Shown here piece by piece: positions 25,752-34,664 of a stretch of DNA of 41,568 nucleotides. The stretch comes from Candidatus Omnitrophota bacterium. Lineage in GTDB: Bacteria > Omnitrophota > Gorgyraeia > JAFGIU01. The stretch lies in the NCBI GenBank assembly GCA_016929445.1, contig JAFGIU010000131.1:1-41568 (forward strand). The letters are read 5' to 3'. Both the position numbers and the translations under genes were made by a program. The notes under the pieces are model-generated. The model searched no databases and was not told where the DNA came from. It saw only the letters and a list, made by a program, of their open reading frames with translations. Position 1 is the first letter of the stretch. Every line of letters begins with the position of its first letter.

Positions 25752-26366
25752 CTAGTTTCCTGAGCCGCAGCTGAGCACGCTGTCTTCAGCAATCCGGCAA
25801 AGAATATGTCCGATGGCGATATGACATTCCTGGATCAGCTGAGTGTCGTCCGAAGGCACAACAATGGGAATTTCGACTTTGGGCGCCAACGTTCCTCCCC
25901 CCTTCCCTGTGAGGGCGATGGTGCGGCATCCCAGCACACGGCCGTGGTCCATGGCACGGTTTACATTGGGAGACTTTCCGCTCGTGGTGATTCCCAGCAG
26001 GATATCGCCCGTCGAAGCGAAGGCCTCGATCTGCCGGCTGAAGACTTGTTCATAGCCGTCGTCGTTGCCGATGGCGGTTATGGTGGAACTGTTGGCGGTG
26101 AGGGCAATGGCAGGCAGGCCTTTGCGAGGTATCCGGAAATGTCCCACAAACTCGGCTGCGAGATGTTGCGCGTCTGCGGCCGAACCTCCGTTGCCGAACA
26201 AAAGCAGCTTGTGTCCTTTTGTAAGGGCTTCACCGATCATTTGGCCTGCTGCATTGATCTGGGGCACACATTGGTCAAGGACCCCCTGCTTGGCCTTGAT
26301 GGATGCCAAGAGGAGGTCCCGGACCAGAGACTCAGTGCTTGAATCAGCCGAAAAAGATTTTGGCAA
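25752..26366 (-). CDS. gmhA: Phosphoheptose isomerase, 204 aa
   Basis: GmhA converts sedoheptulose 7-phosphate to heptose 7-phosphate, the first step of ADP-heptose synthesis. The SIS domain shows LLFGNGGSAADAQHLAAEFVG, ALTANSSTITAIGNDDGYE, GITTSGKSPNV and IALTGKGGG, and the closing helix has TQLIQECHIAIGHILC with the metal/catalytic residues. The start is TTG at 26366, with GGAG ten bases upstream and a 23-base overlap with pfk. Its neighbour rfaE2 continues the same pathway. Confidence 0.93.
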   Translation of the reverse strand: MPKSFSADSSTESLVRDLLLASIKAKQGVLDQCVPQINAAGQMIGEALTKGHKLLLFGNGGSAADAQHLAAEFVGHFRIPRKGLPAIALTANSSTITAIGNDDGYEQVFSRQIEAFASTGDILLGITTSGKSPNVNRAMDHGRVLGCRTIALTGKGGGTLAPKVEIPIVVPSDDTQLIQECHIAIGHILCRIAEDSVLSCGSGN

Positions 26367-27378
26367 TCTCGTAGAACTCCATATCCAGGGTCTTGAGCTT
26401 TCCCCTAATATTTGCGATCGGAACAGCCTCGATCTTTGTTCCTTTCAGACTGACCATCTTGCCTGTTTCGCCTGCCTTGAGAACTTGATAGGCTTTTACA
26501 CCGAAGCGCGTGCCCAAGATGCGGTCCATTGCCGTAGGAGAACCACCCCGTTGCGTGTGCCCCAAAACCGTCACACGGGTCTCATGGCCGGTCCGTTCTT
26601 CGATGAGCTCGGCAAGTCTTTGACCAATACCGCCCAAGCGCACATGACCAAAAGCATCGAGCTCCTTGTCCACCGTGGCCATATCGCCTTCGGCAAACTG
26701 CGCTCCCTCGGCAACGGCAATAATGCTGAATGTCTTGCCGCGAGCTGTCCGCTCCTCGACTACGCGAACCACTTCATCGATCTGAATCGGAATCTCCGGG
26801 ACCAGGATCATATCCGCGCCGCCCGCTAAACCGGAATACGCCGCAATCCAGCCCGCATGGCGGCCCATGATCTCAACCACCATGACCCGGTCGTGGCTTT
26901 CGGCTGTGGTATGAAGCCGGTCGATCGCATCGGTCACAATATTGATGGCCGTGTCAAAACCGAAAGTGTAATCCGTCTCGGGCAAGTCATTGTCAATGGT
27001 CTTAGGCACGCCCACCACGCTCAGTCCCTCGGCAGAGAGCTTTTCGGCCACGCCCAGAGTGTCCTCTCCGCCGATGGCGACCAAAGCGTCTAATTTGTTG
27101 GCGGCAAAATTTTCTTTGACCTTCTTGACGTCCTCTTCCTTCTTGTAGGGATTGGTGCGTGAGGTTCCCAAGATGGTGCCCCCCCGGTGGAGGATTCCAC
27201 TGACATTGTCCAACCCCAGAGGTTTATACTCATTCTGAATCAGACCTCTCCATCCGTTGAGAAAACCGATGACCTCAACTCCGTCGCGATCCGCAGAGCG
27301 CACAATGGCTCTAATTACTGCATTCAATCCGGGGCAATCGCCTCCGCCTGTCAAAACTCCGATTTTTTTCAAAGTCAT
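26344..27378 (-). CDS. pfk: 6-phosphofructokinase, probably pyrophosphate-dependent, 344 aa
   Basis: The sequence has GGGDCPGLNAVIR near the N-terminus, the catalytic PKTIDNDLPETD loop (residues 125-136), EIMGRHAGWIA and the C-terminal GHTQRGGSP. Two positions that separate ATP- from PPi-users are of the PPi type: Asp106 in GGEDT (ATP enzymes have Gly at the equivalent of E. coli 104) and Lys126 in PKTIDND (ATP enzymes have Gly at 124). Pyrophosphate use is therefore predicted. GGAGGA precedes the ATG, which overlaps the amaP-like stop as ATGA. Confidence 0.92.
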   Translation of the reverse strand: MTLKKIGVLTGGGDCPGLNAVIRAIVRSADRDGVEVIGFLNGWRGLIQNEYKPLGLDNVSGILHRGGTILGTSRTNPYKKEEDVKKVKENFAANKLDALVAIGGEDTLGVAEKLSAEGLSVVGVPKTIDNDLPETDYTFGFDTAINIVTDAIDRLHTTAESHDRVMVVEIMGRHAGWIAAYSGLAGGADMILVPEIPIQIDEVVRVVEERTARGKTFSIIAVAEGAQFAEGDMATVDKELDAFGHVRLGGIGQRLAELIEERTGHETRVTVLGHTQRGGSPTAMDRILGTRFGVKAYQVLKAGETGKMVSLKGTKIEAVPIANIRGKLKTLDMEFYEIAKIFFG

Positions 27379-27989
27379 ACTGCTTGCTCCTCCAGTCCTT
27401 CACCGTATTCGAATGTTCCTTGAAATGTTGAGCCACCGGCTCGTTGTGCTTCTGCGCCCGCGCGTCTTGCAATACGTGTGACACGCACTGCGACGCGGAC
27501 GGCAGTTTCTTCGCCCAAGGCCTGGCGAATCTCGTTGCTAATGACGTCTTGCACATTGCGGGAAGCCGAGGGAAGGTCCGAGTCGGCCCAAAGGGCAGCT
27601 TTAGCCGTGACATAAATCTTTTTGCGACCCGCACGGATTTCGATTTTCAGATCCTTTACCTCTTGCATTAAAGCTGTCGAACGCTTGATGTGCTCCTGGA
27701 TGGCGTTGACCGAAACGCTTACCGGGCCGGACTGATTGGCAAAGGTAATCACTTGACTGTTCTGAAGCCGGTTCAAGGAAATCTGGGCATAGCCCAAACT
27801 GATGAGAATGAGCCCAAGGCCGACGGCCAAAACGAAGAAACGGCCATCTGTTGTCCCCAGAATATATTCCACCTGCTGCGCGAGAGCTTCCGGTGAAATC
27901 CATCCGGAAAATGCGGCAACACAACCGACTCCCACTGCTGCGCAAAGCAGAGTCCAAAATAAAACCCAAACAGTCTTAAGAACAGTCAT
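27375..27989 (-). CDS. Alkaline shock response membrane anchor AmaP-like (Asp23/DUF322) protein, 204 aa
   Basis: Two membrane helices lie at the N-terminus (about residues 5-30 and 51-70). They are followed by an Asp23/Gls24-like region (SVSVNAIQEHIKRSTALMQEVKDLKIEIRAGRKKIYVTAKAAL), as in AmaP, which anchors Asp23 proteins to the membrane. The C-terminal tail is polar. GAGGAGGT precedes the ATG. It lies 27 bases after accC and overlaps pfk. The role of such proteins outside Firmicutes is not established. Confidence 0.8.
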   Translation of the reverse strand: MTVLKTVWVLFWTLLCAAVGVGCVAAFSGWISPEALAQQVEYILGTTDGRFFVLAVGLGLILISLGYAQISLNRLQNSQVITFANQSGPVSVSVNAIQEHIKRSTALMQEVKDLKIEIRAGRKKIYVTAKAALWADSDLPSASRNVQDVISNEIRQALGEETAVRVAVRVTRIARRAGAEAQRAGGSTFQGTFEYGEGLEEQAV

Positions 27990-28016
27990 CCCCTACCTCC
28001 TCTTTCTGAGAGAGCC

Positions 28017-29366
28017 CTACTCCCTCTCCGCCTGTATTTCTGCGACGAGGTCCGTGAAGTGCTGACCATGGATAAATTTGTCTGCGTCGAGTACCCTCCG
28101 GTGCATGGGCACGGTCGTCTTGATCGGCTCCACAATAGTCTCTGTAAGGGCGCGCCGCATGAGCTGAATCGCCTCTTGACGATTTTGCGCCTTGACGATC
28201 ACCTTTGCAATCATGGAGTCGTAATAAGGCGGAATCGAGTAACCGCCGTAAATGTGTGTATCCACGCGTACGCCCGGCCCCCCGGGAAAGCTGAGGAGCT
28301 CGATCTTGCCGGGGCAGGGCCTGAAGTCATCATCCGGATCCTCGGCATTAATGCGGCACTCGATGGCCGAACCGGTGAATTGGATTTCTTCCTGCTTAAA
28401 ACTGAGCTTTTCCCCTGCAGCGACCCGGATCTGTTCCTTGACAATATCGATTCCGGTGACCAATTCGGATACAGGGTGCTCTACCTGCAGGCGTGTATTC
28501 ATCTCCATAAAGTAGAAGTTTCCCTCAGCATCCAGGATATATTCAACGGTCCCCGCATTGGAGTATCCCGCCGCCTTCACACCCTTGACCGTAACGCGGG
28601 TTATCTTGCGCCGTAGCTTGTTGTCAATGGCCGGAGACGGGGATTCTTCAATGAGCTTTTGATGGCGCCGTTGCACGGTGCAATCGCGCTCACCCAAGTG
28701 CACGACATTTCCGTGTTCATCGGCGAGCACCTGAACCTCGACATGCTTGTGGCGCTCCACATACTTCTCAATATAGACGCCCGCGTTGCCGAAGGCCGCT
28801 TCCGCTTCGGCTTGGGCTGTGACAAAGGCGCTGATTAATCGCGCATCGTTGTGGCAGATGCGCATTCCGCGCCCCCCGCCCCCTGCTGTGGCTTTGATGA
28901 TGACGGGGTATTTGATCTTTGCGGCAACCTCCAAGGCCTGTTCCTTGGTGTTGACCAGTCCGTTGCTTCCGGGGACCGTGGGCAAACCGGCTTTGCGCAT
29001 CACTTCCAAAGCGTTTGTCTTGTCACCCATAAGGCGCATGGCCTCAGGGCTGGGGCCGATGAAAGTGATTTTGCAGGAGGCGCAGATCTCGGCAAAGTGC
29101 GCATTTTCCGCCAGGAAACCGTAGCCGGGGTGGATGGCGTCCACATCCGTAATTTCTGCCGCACTGATTACGGCGGGAATGTTCAGATAACTTTGGGCTG
29201 AGGGGCCCTTGCCGATACACACTGCTTCGTCGGCAAAACGCACGTGTAAGGAGCTTGCATCCGGTTCGGAGTACACTGCTACGGTGCGAATGCCCATTTC
29301 GCGGCATGCGCGCATGACCCGTACCGCGATTTCTCCCCGATTGGCAACTAAAATTTTAGAAAACAT
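28017..29366 (-). CDS. accC: Acetyl-CoA carboxylase, biotin carboxylase subunit, 449 aa
   Basis: AccC carboxylates biotin on AccB with bicarbonate and ATP for fatty acid synthesis. The opening [23 protein letters not shown] is canonical. The ATP-grasp core has the glycine loop [33 protein letters not shown], and the active-site [14 protein letters not shown]. Full length, no disruption. No clear ribosome site precedes the ATG at 29366. It is 35 bases downstream of accB, forming the common accBC pair. Confidence 0.98.
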   Translation of the reverse strand: MFSKILVANRGEIAVRVMRACREMGIRTVAVYSEPDASSLHVRFADEAVCIGKGPSAQSYLNIPAVISAAEITDVDAIHPGYGFLAENAHFAEICASCKITFIGPSPEAMRLMGDKTNALEVMRKAGLPTVPGSNGLVNTKEQALEVAAKIKYPVIIKATAGGGGRGMRICHNDARLISAFVTAQAEAEAAFGNAGVYIEKYVERHKHVEVQVLADEHGNVVHLGERDCTVQRRHQKLIEESPSPAIDNKLRRKITRVTVKGVKAAGYSNAGTVEYILDAEGNFYFMEMNTRLQVEHPVSELVTGIDIVKEQIRVAAGEKLSFKQEEIQFTGSAIECRINAEDPDDDFRPCPGKIELLSFPGGPGVRVDTHIYGGYSIPPYYDSMIAKVIVKAQNRQEAIQLMRRALTETIVEPIKTTVPMHRRVLDADKFIHGQHFTDLVAEIQAERE

Positions 29367-29401
29367 ATGAGAGGACCGATGGGGTTATGAAGAGCGTGGG
29401 T

Positions 29402-29845
29402 TCAGACCTGTACGCGGAAAAGCGGTTGGCCGAATTCCACGGGCTCCCCGTTTTCGACCAAGACATCGACAATGGTGCCGGTGACTTCGGCCTTGATCTC
29501 GTTCATCAGTTTCATGGCTTCCAAAATACATACGACCTGTCCGATTTCAACCTTTTGCCCCGTATCCGTAAAGGGCGCGGCGTCCGGTGCAGGGGCACGA
29601 TAGAAGGTCCCCACCATAGGGGCGACGATTTCAACGGTGTTTGCAGCGGGTCTTGCCGGTTCCTGCGTTGCGGCCGCCGGAGCGCCTGCTTGAGGAACAG
29701 GCATGGTCATGGGTGCATAGCCGATTGGGGCTTCTCCGCCCGCCTTCTTGAGTTTGACTTTGAGTCCGTCCCTCTCAAGTTCCAACTCAACGAGCTGGTT
29801 GTCATCCATAAGCTGGATCATCTCGCGAATTTCTTTGAGATTCAT
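29402..29845 (-). CDS. accB: Acetyl-CoA carboxylase biotin carboxyl carrier protein, 147 aa
   Basis: The C-terminal biotinyl domain (about residues 71-147) carries EAMKLMNEI with Lys112 as the biotinylation site. An Ala/Pro-rich linker (residues 40-70) joins it to an N-terminal helix (EIREMIQLMDDNQLVELELERDG), as in AccB. AAGGAG lies before the ATG. It follows efp by nine bases; efp-accB-accC is a frequent bacterial order. Confidence 0.97.
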   Translation of the reverse strand: MNLKEIREMIQLMDDNQLVELELERDGLKVKLKKAGGEAPIGYAPMTMPVPQAGAPAAATQEPARPAANTVEIVAPMVGTFYRAPAPDAAPFTDTGQKVEIGQVVCILEAMKLMNEIKAEVTGTIVDVLVENGEPVEFGQPLFRVQV

Positions 29846-29854
29846 GATGGCTCC

Positions 29855-30415
29855 TTAAACGCGCCCCACATATTTGCATGTGCGGGTATCGATCTTGAGT
29901 GTGTCCCCTTGCTCGACGAAAAGAGGAACCTGCAGGGTTGCGCCGCTTTCTACCGTTGCCGCTTTTGTACCGCCCCGGGCCGTATCCCCTCTAAACCCCG
30001 GCTCAGTGTGAGAGACTTTGAGTTCCACAAAGATCGGGAGAATCACATTCAAAGGGTCGGTACCGTGAAAGGTGCAAGCAACCTCCGTTCCCTCTTTCAT
30101 GAGTTCAACTGCGTTTCCGACCTTGGAGGCAGGGATCACAAGTTGGTCATAGCTTCCCAGGTCCATGAAATGGCAATCTTCATCGGTACGGTACATGAAC
30201 TGGAGTTTGCGTTCCTCAATGAACACATCTTCCAGTTTGTCCCCGTCGCGGAAGGTTCTGTCAATAATGCCGCCCGAATCCACACTGCGCAGCTTTGTGC
30301 GCACAAAAGCCACTCCCTTGCCGGGCTTAACATGCTCGTACTCGACGACTGTATAAAGCTGGCCATCCAGGAGGATGGCCAGGCCTGATTTCAACTGATT
30401 GGTGTTGATAGTCAT
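29855..30415 (-). CDS. efp: Elongation factor P, 186 aa
   Basis: EF-P rescues ribosomes stalled at polyproline stretches. The N-terminal KOW-like domain has EHVKPGKGVAFVRTKL, with the modifiable loop lysine at residue 33. The two OB domains follow, ending in GDTLKIDTRTCKYVGRV. Length is standard. The lysine-containing PGKG loop fits the EpmA-type lysylated class, though no modification gene is in the window. The promoter at 30427-30456 lies so close that the leader would be about five bases. Confidence 0.97.
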   Translation of the reverse strand: MTINTNQLKSGLAILLDGQLYTVVEYEHVKPGKGVAFVRTKLRSVDSGGIIDRTFRDGDKLEDVFIEERKLQFMYRTDEDCHFMDLGSYDQLVIPASKVGNAVELMKEGTEVACTFHGTDPLNVILPIFVELKVSHTEPGFRGDTARGGTKAATVESGATLQVPLFVEQGDTLKIDTRTCKYVGRV

Positions 30416-30426
30416 AATGGACCTAC

Positions 30427-30456
30427 ATTTTAGGGTAGGCCCGTGGCGGGTGTCAA
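30427..30456 (-). promoter_or_regulatory. Sigma-70 type promoter before efp
   Basis: On the minus strand TTGACA (30451-30456) and TAAAAT (30427-30432) are 18 bases apart. Only 11 bases separate the -10 box from the efp ATG, so the leader is predicted to be very short. It probably also drives accB, accC and genes further down. Confidence 0.6.
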
Positions 30457-30478
30457 GAAAGGGGCGGAGCTGGGCGGC

Positions 30479-31882
30479 TCAGAAACCGGAGTGGGCTGGG
30501 CTTTCGAGGTCTTTCTCCAAGCCCAATTCTTTCATCTTGTTATAGAGGGTCGTCCGGTTGATTTGGAGCAGGACTGCGGCTTTTTTGCGGTTGCCCCCGG
30601 CCCGGCGCAGTGCGTCCAAAATGATCTTTCTTTCAGGGTCTTTGAGGGCATCCTTGAGAGAGAGTTCCCCTGTGGGAGTAAAGACTGCGTCTTCTCCTGC
30701 ACGCCTTAAAGTGTCCGGAAGGTCCTCTTCAGTGATGACATCGCCCTGGGTCAGGATCGTTGCGCGCTCGATGGCATTTTCCAGCTCGCGCACATTGCCC
30801 GGCCAGTTGTACTCGGAGATGCGCTTCAGGGCCTCCCGGGTAAAACCAACGATATTGCGGTCCATTTCTTTGCAGAATTTCTTGAGGAAATGTTCTGCCA
30901 AGAGCAAGGAGTCATCTCCCCGTTCTCTGAGAGGAGGGATGTCAATGGCGATGACGTTCAAACGGTAATAAAGGTCTTCCCTGAATTTACCTTTACGGAT
31001 CTCTTCCTGCAGGTCGACATTCGTGGCAGCGATCACTTTGACATCCACTTGGATACTCTGGCTATCCCCGACCTTTTCGAACTCGCGGTGCTGGAGAAAA
31101 CGCAGGAGCTTGACTTGAAGGTCCGGTGCAAAGGTGTCAATTTCATCCAATAGGATTGTTCCGCCTTGAGCCATTTCGAACCGCCCGACGCGGTTGTTGA
31201 TGGCAGAAGTAAAAGAGCCCTTCACATGTCCGAAGAGTTCGCTTTCCAGAATCTCACGCGGCAAGGCCCCGCAACTCACCTCCACAAAAGGTTTGTCCGC
31301 ACGCTTTGGGTCGCTCATATGGATTGCGTGTGCGACCATGCGCTTTCCTGTTCCGCTTTCTCCCCTCAAAAGAACCGTTGCGCGTGTTCCGGAAATCGAC
31401 TTGACCATCTTGTAAATGCTCTGCATTTTTTCGTGTCTGCCGACAATATCGCAGAAGCGGTTTTGCAGAGTTTTGATCTCAGCCTTGAGGCTGACGTTTT
31501 CGCGCATCAAGTCATGCTTGGTGAGGGCATTGCGGATGGTAGTCTTGATTTCATCGTCAACGATCGGCTTGGTGATATAGTCATAAGCCCCGTGGCGCAT
31601 GCATTCCACGGCGTTTTCGATACTGCCGTAGCCGGTTGCTACGATGACCTCGGTGTCGGTATTGCGCTTTCTTACTTCTTCCAGGATTGCCATGCCGTCC
31701 ATTTTGGGCATCTTGAGGTCAGCGATAATGACATCAAAGCCGTCTCGATCCAAAAGCTGCATGGCGTTTTCGCCGTTTAGCGCTGTGTCTACATCATAAC
31801 CTTCGAGCTTGAGGACCTCGTAGAGGGACTTGCGGATCAGCTCGTCGTCATCGACGACCAGAATACGTTTCTGTTCGATCAT
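30479..31882 (-). CDS. Sigma-54-dependent NtrC-family response regulator, 467 aa
   Basis: Three domains: a receiver (residues 1-120; acidic DDD at 11-13, phosphoacceptor Asp55 in IIADLKMP, Lys in YITKPI), an AAA+ sigma-54 activation domain (Walker A GESGTGKR, ESELFGH, Walker B GGTILLDEID, arginine-finger region GKFREDLYYRLNV), and a C-terminal Fis-type HTH (NRKKAAVLLQINRTTLYNKM). The sigma-54 contact loop, normally GAFTGA, reads GSFTSA here. Strong AGGAGGA precedes the ATG, which overlaps the kinase stop by one base. Neighbouring exosortase genes and two -24/-12 promoters suggest it controls PEP-CTERM expression, similar to PrsR; that is inference. Confidence 0.94.
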   Translation of the reverse strand: MIEQKRILVVDDDELIRKSLYEVLKLEGYDVDTALNGENAMQLLDRDGFDVIIADLKMPKMDGMAILEEVRKRNTDTEVIVATGYGSIENAVECMRHGAYDYITKPIVDDEIKTTIRNALTKHDLMRENVSLKAEIKTLQNRFCDIVGRHEKMQSIYKMVKSISGTRATVLLRGESGTGKRMVAHAIHMSDPKRADKPFVEVSCGALPREILESELFGHVKGSFTSAINNRVGRFEMAQGGTILLDEIDTFAPDLQVKLLRFLQHREFEKVGDSQSIQVDVKVIAATNVDLQEEIRKGKFREDLYYRLNVIAIDIPPLRERGDDSLLLAEHFLKKFCKEMDRNIVGFTREALKRISEYNWPGNVRELENAIERATILTQGDVITEEDLPDTLRRAGEDAVFTPTGELSLKDALKDPERKIILDALRRAGGNRKKAAVLLQINRTTLYNKMKELGLEKDLESPAHSGF

Positions 31883-32976
31883 TAGGATTCCTCCTGGCCT
31901 TCCCTGTTTTCATGCCCGGTTCTTTCATGAAGGATGCCGGCCACTTCGTCGGGTACGCAGGGAATGCGGAGCAGAAAAGTCGCTCCTTTGCCGGGCTCTG
32001 ATTCTACTTCAATCGAGCCGTCACAACGATCAATGATTTCTTTGCAGATGGCCAGGCCGAGCCCGGCTCCCTTACCAATTTCTTTGGTGGTGAAAAACGG
32101 TTCAAAAATGGAATCGCGGATATCTTCGGGGATTCCGCCGCCGGTATCGGAAACTGTAACGACGACATACCCGTTTACCCCTTTGCTGGAAATACGGACC
32201 GTTCCGCCGCCCGGCATGGAGTCAATCGCATTTTTCAGAAGGTTGGACACCACGTGCTCCATGCCGTAGTCGGTAATCGGAAGAAGTCCTTTCTCCAAAA
32301 ATGTGACAACCTGCACATCCCGGTGGAGGCGTTGGCAATCGGATAGCTTGATGGCCTCCTGAATGACTTCATTCACGTCCTGGATCGTGGGAGTGCTGAT
32401 TGTGGCGTGGCGTGAAAATTCCAGCAGGGACCGGATAATCTTGACCATCCGGGTGAGGCCCTGTCTTGCGTTCAAAAGGTACTCTTGGGGGCTGCCCTCG
32501 CCTTCCAGCAAATCCAAGGTCAAATTGACATATCGAATAACTCCATCCAAGGGATTATTCAGCTCATGGGCAACGCCGCTGGCGAGCTTTCCGATGGAAG
32601 CGAGCCGCTCAGAGCTAATCAAACGGCGTTCCAGATCCACGCGCTCAGAGATGTCTGAAAAGTAGAGAAGGAGCCCGTCTTCCAACGCCGAGATCCGGAC
32701 CCTGAAGATGCAGCCTGCCCGGGGGCCTGTTCCCTCAGGGCATCGAAGTTCCTGTTCTGAGTGGGATGCAGAGCCCGTGTTGAGGTTGGACCCGGGAAGG
32801 GGGCCTAGATCCTCCAAAAACGGCAGTACGGTCAAAATCGGGCGGCCTAAGGCCTGGGCTGCCTGAATGCCGAAATAGGTCTCCATGGCCCGGTTCCAGA
32901 GCAAAATAATGCCTTCGTGGCTCACAACCGTCAGGCCGTCGTGCAGGGCGTCAATGACGCGATTTCCCACAGTCAT
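31882..32976 (-). CDS. PAS-domain sensor histidine kinase, 364 aa
   Basis: Start ATG 32976 is chosen because GGAGGA lies seven bases upstream; an open frame to 33036 has no such site. A PAS domain fills about residues 4-115 (ALHDGLTVVSHEGIILLWNRAMETYFG). HisKA carries the phosphoacceptor His in LASGVAHELNNPLDG. The HATPase domain has the N box NLLKNAIDSMP, DTGGGIPEDI and the G2 box GKGAGLGLAICKEII. No membrane helix is seen, so the signal is probably cytoplasmic; it therefore differs from the multi-spanning PrsK kinases of classical PEP-CTERM systems. It is co-transcribed with the sigma-54 regulator. Confidence 0.92.
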   Translation of the reverse strand: MTVGNRVIDALHDGLTVVSHEGIILLWNRAMETYFGIQAAQALGRPILTVLPFLEDLGPLPGSNLNTGSASHSEQELRCPEGTGPRAGCIFRVRISALEDGLLLYFSDISERVDLERRLISSERLASIGKLASGVAHELNNPLDGVIRYVNLTLDLLEGEGSPQEYLLNARQGLTRMVKIIRSLLEFSRHATISTPTIQDVNEVIQEAIKLSDCQRLHRDVQVVTFLEKGLLPITDYGMEHVVSNLLKNAIDSMPGGGTVRISSKGVNGYVVVTVSDTGGGIPEDIRDSIFEPFFTTKEIGKGAGLGLAICKEIIDRCDGSIEVESEPGKGATFLLRIPCVPDEVAGILHERTGHENREGQEES

Positions 32977-33082
32977 CGGGAGCTCCTCCGTGCAAGAAGA
33001 GCCCTTCGAGTCTCTCATCAGGCTCATGGGGTTCATCCGGTTAGGTGGAAATAAGGTAACGAGATATCAAATGTTCTTAGTT

Positions 33083-33110
33083 AATATAGCTGATTTGGAC
33101 TCAATGTCAA
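33083..33110 (-). promoter_or_regulatory. Sigma-70 type promoter of the kinase-regulator pair
   Basis: On the minus strand TTGACA (33105-33110) is followed after 16 bases by TATATT (33083-33088). It lies about 107 bases upstream of the kinase start, in the spacer after epsI, so the two-component genes can be expressed apart from the exosortase operon. Confidence 0.6.
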
Positions 33111-33161
33111 GGGCATCTGTTGAAAAAAAACAACTTTGTGTGAATCAGGCGCCACATTTTA

Positions 33162-33812
33162 TTAAGTTTGAGGCCCTGGACCGGTCATTTCCGTGCCCTG
33201 GAAGTGCCCCAGGAGAGCTTGCACGAGGTCTTGAAGTCGATTTTCTGCCTCATTGACCCCGGCCTCCCCTACAGGCACGGAGACACGCACCATGAGGCCC
33301 GAGGCAGGACGTCCTGCCAACTGGGCGCTGACCAGGCGAATCTGTTCCATATAGTAGTTGTGCTGCAATTTGCTGTCTGAAACAAACCAGTAGTAGGCCA
33401 GAAGAGCGGGAATCCCCTCCCGGGTGAGGAGGAGCCGGTTTACCGTGGATTCTTCCTTCTGGTGTGCGACACTGGCCACGCTTTTCTGCTGCACTTCATA
33501 ATTGGATCCCACGTAACAGAGTTCGGGCGGATGGAAGGCTGCCCGGTTTTCAGCAGCTTGAACTGCTGCCAGCCAGGCCAGGCCATATTCCGGGTGCTCG
33601 TACTCGAGGATGAGGACATCTTGGGTGCCCAGGAGCTCGAATGTGCGCTCATCCACGTCGACCGCATTTCCTTGCCAAAGGCCGATTTGTCTCGGAAGGG
33701 TCTCTGTGTCTTTGGCACGCGCCAAAGTGTTGGTATGGCTGAGGCGGGCCAGAAGAATGCAGGCTAGGGCCAAAAGGAGAACTGCCCCAAAGGCTAGGCG
33801 TTGGCTTCGCAT
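33162..33812 (-). CDS. epsI: EpsI-type exosortase-associated protein, 216 aa
   Basis: One N-terminal membrane helix (LAFGAVLLLALACILLARL) is followed by the EpsI/DUF3485 domain: PRQIGLWQGNAVDVDERTFELLG, AFHPPELCYVGSNYEV with the conserved Cys99, and LLAYYWFVSDSK. This domain is known only next to or fused with exosortases; its role is not settled but it is linked to processing or anchoring of PEP-CTERM proteins. GGAGG precedes the ATG. It overlaps the exosortase gene by 19 bases. As a stand-alone gene it differs from the fused exosortase-EpsI form. Confidence 0.92.
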   Translation of the reverse strand: MRSQRLAFGAVLLLALACILLARLSHTNTLARAKDTETLPRQIGLWQGNAVDVDERTFELLGTQDVLILEYEHPEYGLAWLAAVQAAENRAAFHPPELCYVGSNYEVQQKSVASVAHQKEESTVNRLLLTREGIPALLAYYWFVSDSKLQHNYYMEQIRLVSAQLAGRPASGLMVRVSVPVGEAGVNEAENRLQDLVQALLGHFQGTEMTGPGPQT

Positions 33813-34663
33813 GCGGCCTCCGTTTGCGGGCTCAGCAAGTGTCCTATTGAAGTCAATAAGATAAAAGCCAAGGCAAAGACCATAAATCCCGAGGCATCAT
33901 GGAGCCATCCCGAAGCTGCCTCTGTTCCGTAGACAAAGGTGAGGAGTGTGAGAAAAACGACCCGCAGAAAATTGGTAAACAAAGCGATCGGGATTGCGGA
34001 GGCAAATAGGATCCAGCCGCGCCACGCACTTTTTTGGGGCACAATTTGGGTGGTTAGCGCTCCGAGCGCCAACAAGGCAATCAGGGATCGCAATCCGCTG
34101 CAAGGGTCGTCAACGAGCACATCGGCCTGGGGTAAGCGGATGAGTGCGCCGTACTGAACTGCGGGAACCCCCATCGCGGTTACAGAGGCAGTCGCGAGCG
34201 TGGCTGCCCACATCTTGAGTTTGAAACTGACGTGGATGAGCATCACGCTGGGCAACGGCACTGCAAAAAGTAGAAAGACAATGGGAAAGCGCAGGAGACG
34301 GGTCACTTGGGCGCCCCAAAAAGTGAGACAAAGTGCAAAGCAGGTTCCCACGACCGCCAAGCCTGAAACAAAGTGCACGCTCAAGACCGCGGCCAGGTAA
34401 TGGAGGATTAAAAAGAAGGCCAGCAATGCGAGTCCGGTGGCAGAGCTCTTGGCTTGTGTTCTTGCAAGATCATTCCGCTTGGTCCAAACCAGCCACAGGC
34501 TGACAAACGGGATGAGAAAGCCGTGGGAGTAATTGGTGCCGGTTTCGACAAAGCGGGCGCGCATCCACTCAAAGGTGGGCCAGTAGAGGTACAGAAAGCT
34601 GAGCAGCGCTGCGCTGAGGAGCCAGACTGAGATCCCCCCGATGCAGTATCGAGTCCGGGTCAT
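33794..34663 (-). CDS. Exosortase, 289 aa
   Basis: Exosortases are multi-spanning cysteine transpeptidases that process PEP-CTERM proteins at the membrane. About eight hydrophobic helices are seen, with the early family phrase NYSHGFLIPFVSLWL. The catalytic set is complete: Cys188 in DDPCSGLRS, Arg234 in NFLRVV and His255 in WLHDASG. The ATG begins just after the TPR lipoprotein stop, with no clear ribosome site, so translation is probably coupled. Subtype (XrtA to XrtH) cannot be fixed from motifs alone. Its likely substrates are the two PEP-CTERM proteins in this window plus others elsewhere. Confidence 0.95.
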   Translation of the reverse strand: MTRTRYCIGGISVWLLSAALLSFLYLYWPTFEWMRARFVETGTNYSHGFLIPFVSLWLVWTKRNDLARTQAKSSATGLALLAFFLILHYLAAVLSVHFVSGLAVVGTCFALCLTFWGAQVTRLLRFPIVFLLFAVPLPSVMLIHVSFKLKMWAATLATASVTAMGVPAVQYGALIRLPQADVLVDDPCSGLRSLIALLALGALTTQIVPQKSAWRGWILFASAIPIALFTNFLRVVFLTLLTFVYGTEAASGWLHDASGFMVFALAFILLTSIGHLLSPQTEAACEANA

Positions 34664-34664
34664 G

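Noticed and set aside
29387-30388. Plus-strand open frame of 333 codons
   Set aside because: Antisense to accB and efp, both certain genes; its translation looks like a shadow of their codons.
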